In this document: piece by piece, positions 21,669-34,762 of the stretch
Layout: each line of letters opens with the position of its first letter
Position numbering within the stretch: position 1 is the first letter of the stretch
Source of the DNA: Armillaria gallica
Lineage: Eukaryota > Basidiomycota > Agaricomycetes > Agaricales > Physalacriaceae
Direction: 5' to 3'
Length of the DNA stretch: 64,000 bases
Assembly: GCA_037576215.1 (NCBI GenBank)
Contig: JBANDB010000001.1
Span: 7,440,001-7,504,000, forward strand
Made by a program: the position numbers and the translations under genes
Notes under the pieces: model-generated
The model's input: the letters and a program-made list of their open reading frames with translations, nothing else
Told to the model about the DNA's origin: nothing
Database searches by the model: none

Positions 21669-23012
21669 GTGGTGGCCAAATAGGAAGGCACCCATCATCA
21701 GTGTTCGGTGGGCACATTCTTTGTCATTGAGAGTGATGCATAGGGAGACATGGGTCTCATCTCCCTTGAGTATCCCACCAGGGCTAAGGAAGCACAGCAT
21801 CACATCTCCAGGGACACTCCCACTCGTTGCGGTGAATACAAGGTTCTTGTTGTAATCTGTCAGCTCTCTCTGGATATCCTCCATCAGGTCATTTGGATTG
21901 CGATTGTGATTGGCCTGGCAAGGGATCTGTCCAATAACCAGCCTTGGCCACGGTTTGTCACAGTGAACTGAGATGTCCTGCACACTATCCAGTTCGAAAA
22001 TCTCTTGCAGTGCAGTCTTGAGATTACTTGACAGTATGGATGATGTGCCAAGTTCATTCGCGTTTCTGCCATTGCCTAGGGTGAGAATGAGGCTATTGTA
22101 TCGGGTGTATTGCATGCCTGAAAATTGGATAGGGAGGATCTTCCAGTTGTGGGTCTCACTGGCAGATGAGAAGCACTCATTGAGCGTTGTGCAGATGTGT
22201 AGCTCTGAAGGGTGTTCCAAAGTTGGTAGATCGACCTCGAAGTTAACAACTATTCAGGAGGCTCGTATTTTGTCGAAGGGGGAACTTTTGCCTGCAGGCT
22301 GTACTGTTTGACCCTGCTGTGGTTGAGTGCATATGTGATTTGTCTTTTGCTTAGTGATTGCAGTGTATGTTGGCTTTGGTCTGGGGCTGGTAGGAAGGCA
22401 GTCTGGCAGTGTGGGTTGGTGCTTTGCAGATGCCTTGTTGTTCATTGTATGGGGCAGGATGGCAGTGATGGACTGGATAATGTCCTTGAGCGATGTGATG
22501 GAGGCCTCCAGAAGGTGCTCTCCTCTGTTGGCGAGTGCAGTCACTGTTTCCAAGGCAGCAGCCAGTTGCATGCTCAGGTGCTTTGACAGTGCTTGCAGCG
22601 GTACTGGGTCCACTATATGTGATGCATGTACGTGTGTAGACTCTGGGGGTGGTGCTTGGGCAGGTTGGGAAGGTACTGGTGGTGCGATGTGGGGGGCATC
22701 TGGGGCAGTAGTGGGATCTGAGCAGGCACCATCTGTCCTGCTCTTCTTCAGGATCCTGTCAGTTCCAGGTGACTTTGTGGTGTTCTTCATATTATTTCTG
22801 CTGTTTCTGGTGGGTGACACATTGTGAAGGGAGCATGGGCGACAAGTTCCATGTTTTTGCATATTTTGTTGATGGTGGTCAGAGCATGAGAACATGTTTG
22901 AACACCGGTGTGATGTGACAATTTCCTTTTTCGATCTCCTTCCCACATGAACCATTCTCCCCTTTGTCAGCTTCACACTCTCCCTCCCTCCCTCCCCTTC
23001 ACACCAAATCAA
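21669..23012 (-). pseudogene. LINE-type ORF1 (gag-like), upstream part
   Basis: A minus-strand frame from ATG 23012 continues in one register to the insertion site, with a single TGA at about 22254. The N-terminal half is basic then Pro-rich (PSQPAQAPPPESTHVHA). It then shows helical segments, a PTYTAITKQK motif typical of fungal LINE gag-like proteins, and a C-terminal core with WPRLVIGQIPCQ and GAFLFGHHC. The chromovirus inserted inside the HHC-RVSWYKP stretch. No endonuclease or reverse transcriptase follows, so the element is a remnant. The family call rests on motif resemblance only. Confidence 0.5.
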
Positions 23013-23108
23013 TTGGAGTCAGTCATGATGACCTTTATACATAATCTAGGGTATGAACTACTCAAAACTGTACTGTTTCTGGCCTCAAATCCTTCTCTAC
23101 TCCACTCA

Positions 23109-25372
23109 TTAATCCTCAGAGTCTGTGCCACTTTCATCTGTTTTCCAGTCTTCTTTGTCAAGCTCCTGTGGCAAATAGATAACCTCAACATCATCTCCTG
23201 CATTGTCCTCAACTTCAGTCCCTGCAGGAGCCCTTCTGGGTAAACCCCTCTTCAGTTTGGGTGCTGCCCTTTCCATCTTTGGCTGCTTTGGCTTATTCCA
23301 CTGACATCAATGATGCTCTGCTTTCACCAGGTCCCTTTCTGCCTCCCACTCTGTAAGTGCCTTCCTCCATTCCTCTTTCTTTTGTCTGTTGCATTCCTGA
23401 CACTCTTCATCTGCTTTGGTCCACTCTTCCATTGCAATGACATACACGTTTGCTTGACTCTCCTTCTCAGCATGACGACTCTCCTTTTCCATTTGCTCCT
23501 GAACCTGATTGGCCTCGTGCTCAACAACCTGTTCATAGAACTCATTTCCTGTAAGTAGCTGAGGCATTCCATCTCCTCCAAGCTGATGACTCTTTCCCTT
23601 TCTTTTTCTGGTCTCTTTCTGCACTAGCTGACATCAAACCTTTTTGCAGTATAGCTCTTGCAAGACAAAGGCTGACTGTAGCTGCATGCATTGTGTTTTC
23701 CAGTACTGCTCAGATGCTTCAGCCATGCGGAGCACATCTTGAAGATATTCCTTGCATACTGTTGATGGGGGCATGTCAAGAAGATCTTTGTTTTGTGCCT
23801 TGTCTGGCAATATTTGGGTGATTCGGGGGAGTTGTAGCACTGCCTTCGACTGGATAGGGGTTTGGGTCATCAGGAAGTGTGCTTCTGATGACTCCAGATC
23901 TCAAATGGCATTGCGAACAGGTGTTTCAGGTGAAGTGGTTGATGATGAAGCAGAGTGATCTTCCGGTTGTTTGCCATCTTCATCTATGGTAGTGACAAAT
24001 GTATGTGTTCCATCTGCTTTCATTGTCAAATTGCTGAGAAGGTTTGCTACGATTTGTACAGGTGTCGGTGGTATGAGAGGCAAGGTGGTTGATTGTTTCT
24101 ACTGCGTCTCGTGGCTTGGTGCCATCATTTCTTCTGTTATGACATTTGGATTAAATGGCCAAACCCTGGTTTTTCGAAATGCAGCAGCAATAAGATCAGG
24201 CTTCAGGGCCTGCTGATGTGCATGACCATATATCAGGAGGAAATTCTCTTTGGATATCATCTCACTGGTCTCCCACTCATACGCATCTCTCTCCATAGAC
24301 CATAGCCATTTCAATATGCTGAAGACTGCAACATCTAGCCCTTGGTAGATGTGGGTTGTATGTGCAGGGTAGCAGAGGACATGGATGCAGTGAGTCCTAG
24401 CATATTCCAGGAATCCCCGTGTATAGTGCAAGTTGTGACCATCTACCAGCAGGAGTCTCCAACGACTGGCAGCCTTTTCGTGTGTCTGCTCATCAAAGAT
24501 TTTGATCCATGTGGCTCCAATTTCACTGTCTGTCCATCCCTTTTTTGAATAGCCAATTCTGATAGAATGGTGAGTCCATAATTGTACGTATACTATCAGG
24601 TCACCACTCACAAGGCATCTACAGGATTATCCTGCTTCCATTTTGTCTGATAGCCCTTTCCTTTGAAGATCACTGCTGGTGGAACTGAGGTTCCATCAGC
24701 CCCAATTGTCACCAGTACTGTTATGTTTTCTCTATTCCCGTCATGCTGTTGATACTGATTTTTCTTCCCTGCAGCACCAATAACTGTCTCACTCATCCCT
24801 CCATTTGGTTGAAACCCAGTTTCATCCATAGCCCAAATACACTCTTGAGCTACCACCTTCCCATCATCACCTGTCTCCAATGTTGATCCAAGTAGCTTTA
24901 TCCATGCCTCATTTATTGTCGGATTGGCAGCTCCACCACGCTTTGAGTCAAGGCCACGGGAACAGTATGTAGAGAGTGCATTGGCATGCTTTTTCATGAA
25001 GCACTGAGTCCAGTTGTGGCCAACACCACCAATCGGAAATTGATCACCCAAACGAGCATGGCAAATTTTGTCAACATGCTCCTTCAGTCGCCAATGTGTA
25101 AGCAGAAATCCTCGTTCACCTAGCTCTGTAGCATATTCAACCACTGTCTTCTCTTCCACCTTTGTCAACCAAGACTTCATTGCATTGAAGTCTGTCATTG
25201 ACCTTCCACCATTCACCAGATTATGGAGCATGTTGTGATTTAAACAGATGTTATGCCCAGTCTTTTTTCTATGCTCGATCTTGACTTCCTTGCAGACTGT
25301 ATGAAGACCCTTCTTCTTCTCCCCTGGACCCTTCAATTTCTCCTTCTGGTAAGCTGCAACCACACATGCCAT
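23109..25372 (-). pseudogene. Pogo-like DDE transposase, minus-strand copy
   Basis: This is a transposase of the Tc1/mariner-pogo superfamily (DDE_1). Upstream sequence and residues from about 25372 form a helix-turn-helix/CENP-B-like DNA-binding part (GLHTVCKEVK, HNWTQCFMKKHANAL). The catalytic D residues are in IWAMDETGF, RLLLVDGHNLHYT and YQGLDVAVF. A 53-nt intron (24559-24611, GTGAGT...CAG) splits the gene. The second exon continues into a long charged C-terminal extension (LGGDGMPQLLTGNEFYEQ) ending in acidic GTDSED at 23109. In-frame stops lie at about 24099 (TAG), 23899, 23634 and 23307 (TGA). A right-hand TIR candidate, GGTGATGACTGTA, ends at 25963; no matching left TIR was found. Confidence 0.7.
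24559..24611 (-). other. Intron in pogo-like transposase (minus copy)
   Basis: The 5' site GTGAGT and 3' site ATCAG join DA(TT/A) to IGYSKKGW in phase 2. The plus-strand copy has an intron at the same position and phase (28464-28512). Confidence 0.7.
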
Positions 25373-25439
25373 CAGAAGATCTGCTTCTTCATGCTCTTTC
25401 CAGGACTTCTCTGCCTTGGATCATGGTCTGCCTGCCATA

Positions 25440-27157
25440 TTGAGGAAGTGTGATGTTGATAGAGGCCTGTGAAGATCACAGTAACCTGTTGGTGGGTGTT
25501 CGAAGTCATAAGAAATGCTGTCTACATTTTTTTCCTGATGTTTGACATGAAAGTCACATGTAACATTACAATTGTGTCACAAATGTCACACTTTCTGTCA
25601 CTTTCTCCCTCTTTCACTGTTCTTCCTTGCTCCTCTCCAAACAACACCTGACAACTGCTTCTATGCATGCAAACAATTATTCTTATGATATTATAGATCA
25701 GATACATCTTTATTTGTGGGCCTGTACCAGTCTCAGGTGGATGTATGCGGTATTCAATCTGTTCTTAATTTTCAAAATGGCACAGAAAGATTTTTGTCAT
25801 GAAGACTAAATGCCCATTCCTTCCGTCTTGTGCTTAAAAAGATGCCTTACATAGTATTCTTCAAAATAAAATTAAAAGGGATGACAATAAGGCATCGAAA
25901 AGGGTATTTTTATTGTGATATACAATCCAATAGTGGTGTACAAAAGAGCGGGTGATGACTGTAATAATCATTTATTATTGTCAATATATATAGCTTGCTT
26001 GTAGCTACTGTCTCTCTGCCATAGCAGAGAGAGACAGGGGTACTGTATATTTTGTCATGTCTGTTTGTGTGGACTGTCCCAAAGTGTCTGTATAACAATT
26101 TACATTCATTTCTACCTAAAATAGTGTCTTTGGGATCAATCAGTCACCATCAGCTGTGACAAAATTGGTGTGATGTGACTATTTATACTTATTTATAGTG
26201 TACACTTATGCACCTTGTATAGGCTTCCACAGATGGCCAAATCCTCCAGAAATTCATGAGGATCCCTTTCTAACCATAATACATGTTTTCTTTGAGGCAA
26301 AAGTTGAAAATATACTGTGCAAGCATGAGATGTTTTGCAGAAATCAAGCAAAATGATGTAAAATAAAAATTCTGCCTCAAAGAAAACATGTAAAATTATA
26401 TTCTGAGTAAATTGTTCCTGCAAAAGTATTGCTGAATCTTGCTCCTTAGACCCACAGGTGCATCCATAAAATCTGGCTATTCCAGTTCATTTTTGGTAAT
26501 GCTTGGATCTTGAATTTAGCAGGGAGTTGCTGGTACCCACTCTTTGGTTTGGCATGTGTCGGTGTTTGCCGTTTCTTACAGCATTGCTGCCCTTCCATTG
26601 GTTATTGAACTCATTGTCATTTTTGCTTGGCCTATTTCATGGTTTCTATTGTATCTCATACTCCTGTAGCCATGCATGTACTGTTCAATATCCTGCTTGT
26701 GTTTCAATGTTCTAGTTGTCTGCACCCCTCTTTACTATGGTCCTTCTGCTCTGCCTGCACCTTGACACTTGCAATGTTTTGTTCTTTCTCTCTCTCCTGT
26801 TTGCCTTCAGCCCAAACTTCTGTTTTTTCAGAGGAAGACTGCTCACCTTGGAAATTCGAACAAGAGATGTTTTCATCACTTACCACAACAATGACAGATT
26901 TCCTCTTTAATACTGTCCTGACTTACCTACTCTGAGAGACTAGCTGCTCTTGTCTTTTCAGCAATATTCATAAGTCATCTGCCTTGGGCAACCCAAAACT
27001 TCAGAACTGAATTTTCTGCTTGTCATGCTCACTGGAGAGGCTCAATGCCCAATGGAGAGGCAGCATATTGGGCAAATCCATGACTGGTATATAACTGGAG
27101 ACTTGCAGAAAGAGATTACATGGTAAAGAAAGAATGTGCTTTTCTTGAAATTGTTAA
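25440..27157. other. CpG-poor stretch without a gene
   Basis: This stretch holds scattered short frames only. In 26101-27100 I count two CpG dinucleotides. It contains a repeat unit (about 26215-26460, related to 43480-43735) with a 19-bp hairpin. Nothing coding was recognised. Confidence 0.5.
26281..26391. repeat. 19-bp inverted repeat (hairpin) in a dispersed repeat
   Basis: ACATGTTTTCTTTGAGGCA at 26281-26299 is the exact reverse complement of 26373-26391. The surrounding unit shares TAGGCTTCCACAGA and AAAACATGTAAAATTAT with 43480-43735. Confidence 0.6.
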
Positions 27158-27592
27158 TACAGTCATCAACCGGCCAGTGAGACACCACTAGCCAGTGAGA
27201 CAGGAGGACCGGAATTGCTCAGGCAGGGTGATAGGGCTTCAGAGTTTTATCTGAACTGTTTTATATCATATAGAGTATATTCTGTAGATTTCCGGGCATG
27301 CATAAATCTAGGATGCATGGACTGTAACCAATATTAGAGAGAAAATGGCAAAAATGAATATGTTTTGACCTGCCATGAGCCTGGAATGAGTCCTGCTGCT
27401 GCTAGATTTGGGATATGTAATCTTATACATAGTTAAATCATTACTGAATAATTTCACCTGAGATCCGTGGTTGGTAGGAGGTAAAATTGCAGTAGTAGGG
27501 GTTGGAGGTAGTCCCATCATGTCACATCACGACATTGCCAAATCGGGTCAACAATTTTATCTCGATGCGTCTCATCCATTAGACTCAATATC

Positions 27593-29951
27593 TTGTGTTT
27601 TCCTCACTTCTTCTTGGGAAAAACTCACCATAATCTTCAAATGGTTGGCTGTGCCAAATCACTCACTAAAAAGAGGCAGAACCACATCAAAATTCAAGAA
27701 AAATGGATCAGACGTGCTGCTCTTCTTTACAAAGCAGAGCAGGAAAAGCAGGGTACAGAAGAAAAGAAGGGACTAAGAACTGTATGCAAAGAGATGGTAG
27801 AGAGATGCTGGCAGGAAGATCAGGAGAGGATCACCATAGACAAACAAACTGTCTCGTGAAGGCTAGCTGGAGTTCAAAGCCAAGCCCAGTCTAATGCCAA
27901 GCGAAATGAGGCACTCAATGCTGAGGAAAGCGAATCACTCATCAGCTATGCAGTCAATATTGCACAGAGAGGTTTTCCACTACCCCATGCTGACTTGCGG
28001 AGCTAGCCAATGAGATCTTGAAGGCATGCGATAGAGATAAATTTGAACCGGTGGGAAGGAATTGGGCTAGCCACTTCATTGAGAAGCACTCTGATCGATT
28101 GAAGATGTATTGGTCCCATCCCCTTGATCACTCCCGAGCACGAGCTGTGAATCCTGTCACAAAAGAATCTTTTTTTACATTGCTGGAGAAGGTTCTCGAA
28201 GGGGAAGGGGAAGAAGACCGCATCAATGAGGATTGCATTTATGGTGCCGATGAAACCGGGATCCAGCATGGTGTTGGCACATCAGAGAGAGTAATTGGAC
28301 CTGCCACACAACGTGTTCAGCATCAGCAAGGAGGAGGAGATTGCAAAAATATCACTGTTCTCATTACCATATGTGCAGATGGTACATCTCTTGCTCCTGC
28401 AGTAATCTTTAAAGGAGAGTGTTATCAATCATCCTGGAAGCAGAGCAACCCCTTGAATGCCTCGTAAGTAATCTATAACAAACAGAATACAGCTATTACT
28501 CACCATACACAGACTAGGATATCAGAAGAAGGGATATATTGATGGCAAAATCAGAGTTGAGTGGATCAAGCACTTTGACAGGCAGACAAAGGCCAAGGTG
28601 CGAGGCCGCCACCGCCTACTACTTGTTGATGGCCATGCCTCACACTATACCCTTGGTTTTCTCAATTACACACACAAGAATCGAATTGATGTACTGTGCT
28701 ATCTGGCTCATTCAACACATGTCTATCAAGGCCTTGATGTCGTGATATTCAGCGTATTGAAATGCTGCTGGTCTGAGGCCCATGATGACTATGAAAGGAC
28801 ATGCGGACATCATGTTGCCAAGTCAAATTTTTTAGCACTCTATGCCCAAGCACACACAAAGGTGCTCACTGAGGAGAACATAATTTCAGCCTTCAAAAAG
28901 ACTGGTGTTGTTCCCTACAATCCTGATATTGTCATGGTAGAGACAATGGCCCCCAGCCTTGCGACATCGGTGCATAACTCACTTCCGGTGGATCTGAGCA
29001 GCCCTGTACGTGCTGTGTCAACCATGATCATGGACTACAAGAAGCAAAGTCAGCTGGAAACAGACAACGAGACAATTAGAACAACGCAACTTTCCACTCC
29101 CACATGGCAAGGGCTATGGGATCTTGCGGCTTCATCTTCCAGGTCCTTTCTGCTGTCATCAAGTCCATTAACATCAGCCATCTCTCCCCCCATGTACGAC
29201 ACACTTCCCATCTCCCCAATGAAGTGCCGCTACACTGAGCTGCTAAACATAGAACCTGAGACTGAACATGAGGAGGCATTGTGAGAAGCCCTCTGGGAGT
29301 CTCAGGATATTATTCGACAACAGAAGATACAGATCAGAGGCATGCAGGCTACCACAGTCATTCAAAATGTGTACGTGGGGGAGAGCCACTTGCAGCTTCA
29401 GAAACAGGAGGAGAGAAAGAAGAGACCAAAAAAGCGAACACGGATTATGGGAGATGGGATGGCAAAGCTTGTGACTGGAGATGAATTTACTAAGTGTGTT
29501 GAAGAGCATGAACAAGAGGGTATTGATGAACAGGAGGCCAAGGATGCGAGGCCAGAGCTCATGGAACGTTACAAGACAGCAATCAAGGAATGGGAGGAGA
29601 GAGAGAAGCAAAGGAGTATTCAAAATGAGAAGAAAGAAGCCTGGTTTTGCAGCATGGGAGAAAGAGAGAGATAGAGCGAAGAAAGGAAAAAGGAGAGCAG
29701 GGTGGGCAAAGCCAAAGAAGGCAGACTTCAACTTTGAGGCAGCTGCCACCAACCCCAAACCAACGAAGAAATCCATGGAAAAGGACAGCTTGGCCAGGCC
29801 ATCAGCACCTATACAGTCACCCGGGGGGTTCAGCAATGAGGGCAATGATTTCTCGATGTCTGGGGGGGATAATGAGGGCTATGGATCATACGATAACGAG
29901 CACAAGGCTGATTCTGATTCTGATGGGGAAGGATCTGATGGGACTGATTAG
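27593..29951 (+). pseudogene. Pogo-like DDE transposase, plus-strand copy
   Basis: It is homologous to the minus-strand transposase over its whole length. The DNA-binding N-terminus has KKRQNHIKIQEKW and GLRTVCKEM. Catalytic D residues are in IYGADETGI (about 28245), LLLVDGHASHYT (28620) and YQGLDVVIF (28727). A 49-nt intron (28464-28512, GTAAGT...CACAG) sits at the same phase-2 position as in the other copy. The C-terminus carries MGDGMAKLVTGDEFTKC and an acidic end, DSDGEGSDGTD. Lesions are TGA at 27857 and 29282 (both fit CGA), a frameshift near 27990 and another near 29640. The element is inactive but recently recognisable. Confidence 0.8.
28464..28512 (+). other. Intron in pogo-like transposase (plus copy)
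   Basis: GTAAGT...CACAG, phase 2, joins NAS to LGYQKKG. Position and phase equal those in the minus-strand copy. Confidence 0.75.
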
Positions 29952-30211
29952 ATATTTATAGCATTCCAGATATGGTATATCAGCGTGATGTGACATGTCT
30001 CACTGGGTTGAAATCACTGTAACCACACATTTTCTACTGATCTTGCATGATATTGTGTTTCCCTCCTCTGATAAGGTATGATTTGTATCTAATATGAGTT
30101 ATTGGTACATAATACATATTTTGGCACAGCCCGATCTCCGCCCAGCCCCATGGTATATATTTCCGATGGCATTCCCTATTTGGGTGTCTCACTGGCCAGT
30201 TGATGACTGTA

Positions 30212-33200
30212 CTGATAAATGTTCAACAGCTGGATCTGAGTTTGTCAAACCCCATCTGTGTTTTGGGGCATCCCTGCTATTTAATCAAGTGCGTCACCAT
30301 CTATGTCAAACAAGACAAAGTGCATCTCCTTTGCTTGAAAGTCAGACTACCTGTGACTAGTTCTGCAAGATGTTAGGCTAGCTCTCTCACTTAGCCTCAT
30401 TTTTTCTTGAACCTTCCTGTCATTTGTGTTCAATTCTGGTATGATGTGGAATGTGATTGGTGCCGCTTTGGAAGGAATATGGTGTCAGTTTGTATCAGCC
30501 TATCAGGCCATATACCTCTGGTGCATTTTTCATTCTTAACTATTGAAGGGCTCTGACAATATGACAGTAGAGGTGTTACAATGTAATCTTAACCTATTGA
30601 CCCCTATGCCCATCTAATTTTGAATTTATTCCAGCGATGTGATGCATGTGATGAAGGAGATGGATATGTGTAAGATCTTTTCATCACCGCATTCAAAATC
30701 TCTTCATGACCCTTTTCAAAGCCACATGGCTCCCATGGACCATACACAACACACAGCAGACCAATGAACTGCAACCTAGTTGAGCAGAGACTGATCCAAC
30801 ACTATTCTTTGTATCAAAGGAAAAGCTCTAAGATATGCATACTTTATGCCATTGGAAGCTCTGGTATGTCACTACACTCCTTTTCCAAATTCCCTGCTAA
30901 ATTTCTTTTCCATGCTACTCAACAGATATTTCTTGGTGTTCCCTACAGCTCACCATGGCTATTCAGAGTAACAAGTTGATGTGTCATGCACGTTTCTCAT
31001 CTCTAGATCACCCAAGGGTACAAGACAAGACTTCTCAATCTCTTGCATCTCCAAAACATCGAAAAGTTGCACATCCTGCAAGTGCAGACATCATGTTACT
31101 GGACCCCTTCTGCTGGACTGTTGGAAGGGCTTTTTTTCTGTATGTGTATGTTGGACACAGTTTTATAAAGTTCCAGGTACATCTTTCTTCTGCTGTTGTT
31201 TGAAGGGGGGGCTGCTAATTCATTGAATAGACTCACAGTATGCACGGCTCACATTCATGGACCGATGATGAGCCTCCAGGCTCTGTATGCTCAAAATTCA
31301 CAGATTTAGCCATCCATCACCCAATATCTTCAAAATGATGCCATTATAATCCCCACACACTCCATAACACTGCCAACTCTTGATAATACCACAGATTTTC
31401 GCAGTATAAGCCACAAACATTCAGATACAGTCCTAAAACCATGACAACTACTCCTCACACACTCCGTTATCCTTCCCAGCTCGCCTCGCATCACAATTAC
31501 TGTATCTCATCACAGCAAGGCATCTTTGATCGACAATCATCCTTAAATGAGGTTGCTACATCACTCAGAAGCATCTGGTTGATGTGCCCATCAATCATTT
31601 AATGAAATGATGTGATTGATGCAAGTACCCTTCCAGCTATGATAATTACAGCCACAGCAACTATAGACCATGTTTACTAAGGCTGTTACAGTGCCAAGAC
31701 TTTGAATTATCGTTGCCCCATGCATACACCTCAGCATGGCAACTGCAGCTCAATAATCCGCAGCTACACAGCACCTTATGATCTGCTCATCGCTCAATAA
31801 AACCGCACAGTTTGCATCCATACATGGCAACGTCAAGGACTTGCTGTTACTTTAGAACCACAGATACCATATGTTTACTACGGCTATTACAAAAGCCAAG
31901 GACTTACAGCCTTACTAAGGCTCCAAAGAATATTCTATTTATAAAATTGTACTTGTAGTATAAAAACTAGGTAGATACCACACTTTTAGAGCTAGTTCTT
32001 ACCAAGTTGACGAGGCTATGGCATTACCAGTCAGCTACGGTTACTCCAAGTTATTCCCCACCGCTTGCTTTACTCTTTAAATGTTGTTGGTTGCACCAAT
32101 ACACAAAATCTTGCATCAATAACTTGCTTTTGTCTTTTAATGCCACAACATCACTTCACTTTCACCATATAGGATTGTTTTATCACCTTCACCTTCTACA
32201 TCGCCATTGTTTTCATCGCCCAGTTCAGTATTGCCTCCGTGTAGGCCCAGTTCAGCTCCATAGGATCACTCTCGTCTTTATCATCGTTCGGAGTTGCCGT
32301 GCATCTATTGCTGCAACACCCCACTCAGCACCTCAGTTACCATGATTTCTACCAGTTTCTTGCAGTCTCCATACGTTTATTGCTATTGTTTCGACTCACA
32401 ATATTAGGTATGCCCCAAGCCACGTTTACTAGGCTATTTCGACATCTTCTAGTCCATCCCCACGATTTCCAGAGCATCGCAACGATTTCTAGCATGTTGC
32501 TACAATTTCTAGAGCATTGCTACAATTTCTAGTCCTTCCCCACGATTTCCAGTCCCTCCCCATGATTTCTAGCGCATTGCTACAATTTCTAGACCCATTT
32601 TCATGGTCTCTAGACCGTTTTCGCAGTTTCTATCATGGTTTCTTGGTATTCAAGTCATACCAGATTCCATCCCATCTCATTTATCGAGATCCTTCCCAGC
32701 TTACAGCCAACATCTATTAGTACTCCTTGACCAAGAGTACTACTTCGCTGACTTAAAGTCGCAGTGTATCTTGTGTTATTGAGGAATTGACTGCACGGAG
32801 GTGCACTGAACCACTCGCACACACATTGCCTTGATTGCTGTGTTGCTATGTTAATTGCCTAAGCTCTCCCCGAGTTTTGGGTGTTGCCGTTGCCATGGAA
32901 GTCTAGGCTCATCACTGAACCAAGCCATAGTTATTGAAATACATAGCTATTCGCATGTAAAACTGTCAAAGGGCCTGATGATTGATTATTGATAGGGATT
33001 TTCCCTCTGTTGAAGCTCCTTTATGCTGTGTGATAGTTGGTACCTTTGCCATCTCTTTATTCTGATAAGCAATGCCAGGATCTTCCTTCAAGCTATTTCA
33101 ACAGTTCTCCTGAGAACTTTCTGATCATGTTTCTGCTGCTTCCAAGGGGGTTCAAAAAAGTTAAAAAATACATAGGATTGATTAAATTATTTCAGGCTTT

Positions 33201-34762
33201 TGCTGGACCCTCCCTCCCTGTCACATGACCATTATGACATCATGTACACCATATAGGGTATGCCAGGGCAGCTGGAGTTGGAATTAGCCAAGAATTCAGC
33301 AGTATCAGGCTGTCATTACACCTCAATGCTGATTTCATACTCTTCAGGCTTTTGTGTAGATGAGGGTCCTCCATAACAATCAGGTATCATTCTGTCTTGA
33401 ATAATATGTTGAATATTCCTCAAATATTCCTTCCAGGCCAGATTGGGCCAACCTCAGCTGAGTGTCATTGTGATATTGGTTGATTATCACTGTTCTGAGG
33501 TTATATTGCGTAAGATAATGAAGTATTGAATAAAGTAAACATGCACCAGCTATTTTATACTAGCTTGGACAGAAAAACATCAAAATTTTGAGAGGTCATA
33601 AATTTTTTTGTGACCAGCATTTGACCCTCCCTCCCTACCCAGTGTTCTGGGCCGACATTCTGGGACCCCCTTGGCTGCTCCTTGGAATGGGGAGACATCG
33701 GGCATAGTGATTCCAAAGGATGTAATGAGCAAAGAGGACTCTGAAAAGGTGAGGCAAAGGAGTCCGTGTTTATTGCTTTTCTTCCTTGTTTCTGGGACCA
33801 TGTGTTTCTAGGTAGATAAGTGAAGAAAATGGACTGACAAATCTTTTTGGGGAAAGATAGGTATACCCAATGGTTTCAGGGTAGCCTTTTGTCCTGATCT
33901 CTTCTTTTCACAGGTGGCTTTCCATGTGGTGTTTGTTGTTATCAATCAATCCCTTTAGCCTTATTATTTGCTCTTGCTGAAATTTGCTCACCCAACATGT
34001 GTAATATGCTGGTAGTGTTGAGGGTATTCACCATGTATACCAGATTTTTCATTTTCACCAGTCCAGGGTCTACCTCCAGGTATTTCTCAGTGTTGAATAT
34101 CACATAAAAAATGGCATCTTACTATACTGTGCTATGAAATCATCTCCATACTTTCTCTACAATGTTCATTTGAACATGCATTATTTCAAGATGTCTCTGA
34201 AGCTCCCTGTATAATGCAACACATGCCCATTCAACCAGGAACATTTTCTTTTGTTCCTGTAGTGAGCCTGAGATCTCATTGTAGCATTTCTGCAAGTCAG
34301 GGACTTTGATAGGTGGAGCTGTTTGCTCAACTGTTTCTTTCCATTTGAAGGTGTTCCCCCTTCTTCAGGAGCTGGACAATGAGGCTTTGTTATGGAGGAT
34401 TTCAGACACAAGGACAGAATCATTTGGGCATGTTTGCTTCCAGATGATGAATAACTGTCTGATCATGTTAGTCTAATCTCTGACTCCGATGTGTAGAATA
34501 TAGTCAGGAGTGGCAATGTAACAGTTCTGGTTTCTCCACCAGGGGTCTGGAGTTGATTGACAAGCACTCTGCTCTTTCTAGTGAATACTGAATACACAGA
34601 TACCAAATTAATAGACCAAATTGACATGGTAAAGTGGCAACTATCAAGTTCTAGCAATGTTTGTGTTGTGTGAGGGTCTTCATGCAATAATCAATGATTG
34701 TTCAAAATATATATTGAGCAGAAATTCACTTGAGAGTTGCTTGAGGGCTTCTCCCCATGATC
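30212..34762. other. Repeat-rich, mostly CpG-poor stretch
   Basis: No gene was recognised. The part from about 31440 to 32900 keeps more CpG than its surroundings and contains two diverged copies of a motif (TGTTTACTAAGGCT near 31670 and 31870). It could be a younger insertion, but no ends were found. A CCCTCCCTCCCT-containing motif with GGCC(G/A)ACATTCTGG at 33600-33690 recurs at about 38020. Confidence 0.4.
32440..32645. repeat. Minisatellite, about 20-24 bp units
   Basis: Repeated units of the type GCTACAATTTCTAG and CCCCACGATTTCCAG alternate in roughly ten degenerate copies. Confidence 0.6.

Larger units (their letters stand above)
27158..30211 (+). mobile_element. Pogo-like DNA transposon with 27-bp TIRs
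   Basis: The ends are TA-CAGTCATCAACCGG... (27158) and the inverse ...GTTGATGACTG-TA (30211). The 27-bp TIRs have one mismatch, at a former CpG. The flanking TA is the duplication expected for this superfamily. Inside, a 14-bp subterminal inverted repeat (27518-27531 and 29984-29997) brackets the transposase gene. Confidence 0.8.

Noticed and set aside
22254..23012. Pro-rich minus-strand ORF as a host gene
   Set aside because: It is in the same frame as the gag-like domain downstream and carries the PTYTAITKQK motif, so it fits the N-terminus of a LINE ORF1.
23020..25963. Complete TIR pair for the minus-strand pogo-like element
   Set aside because: The right candidate (GGTGATGACTGTA at 25963) is good, but the left candidate (CAGTCATGATGACC at 23020) lacks the TA and matches poorly.
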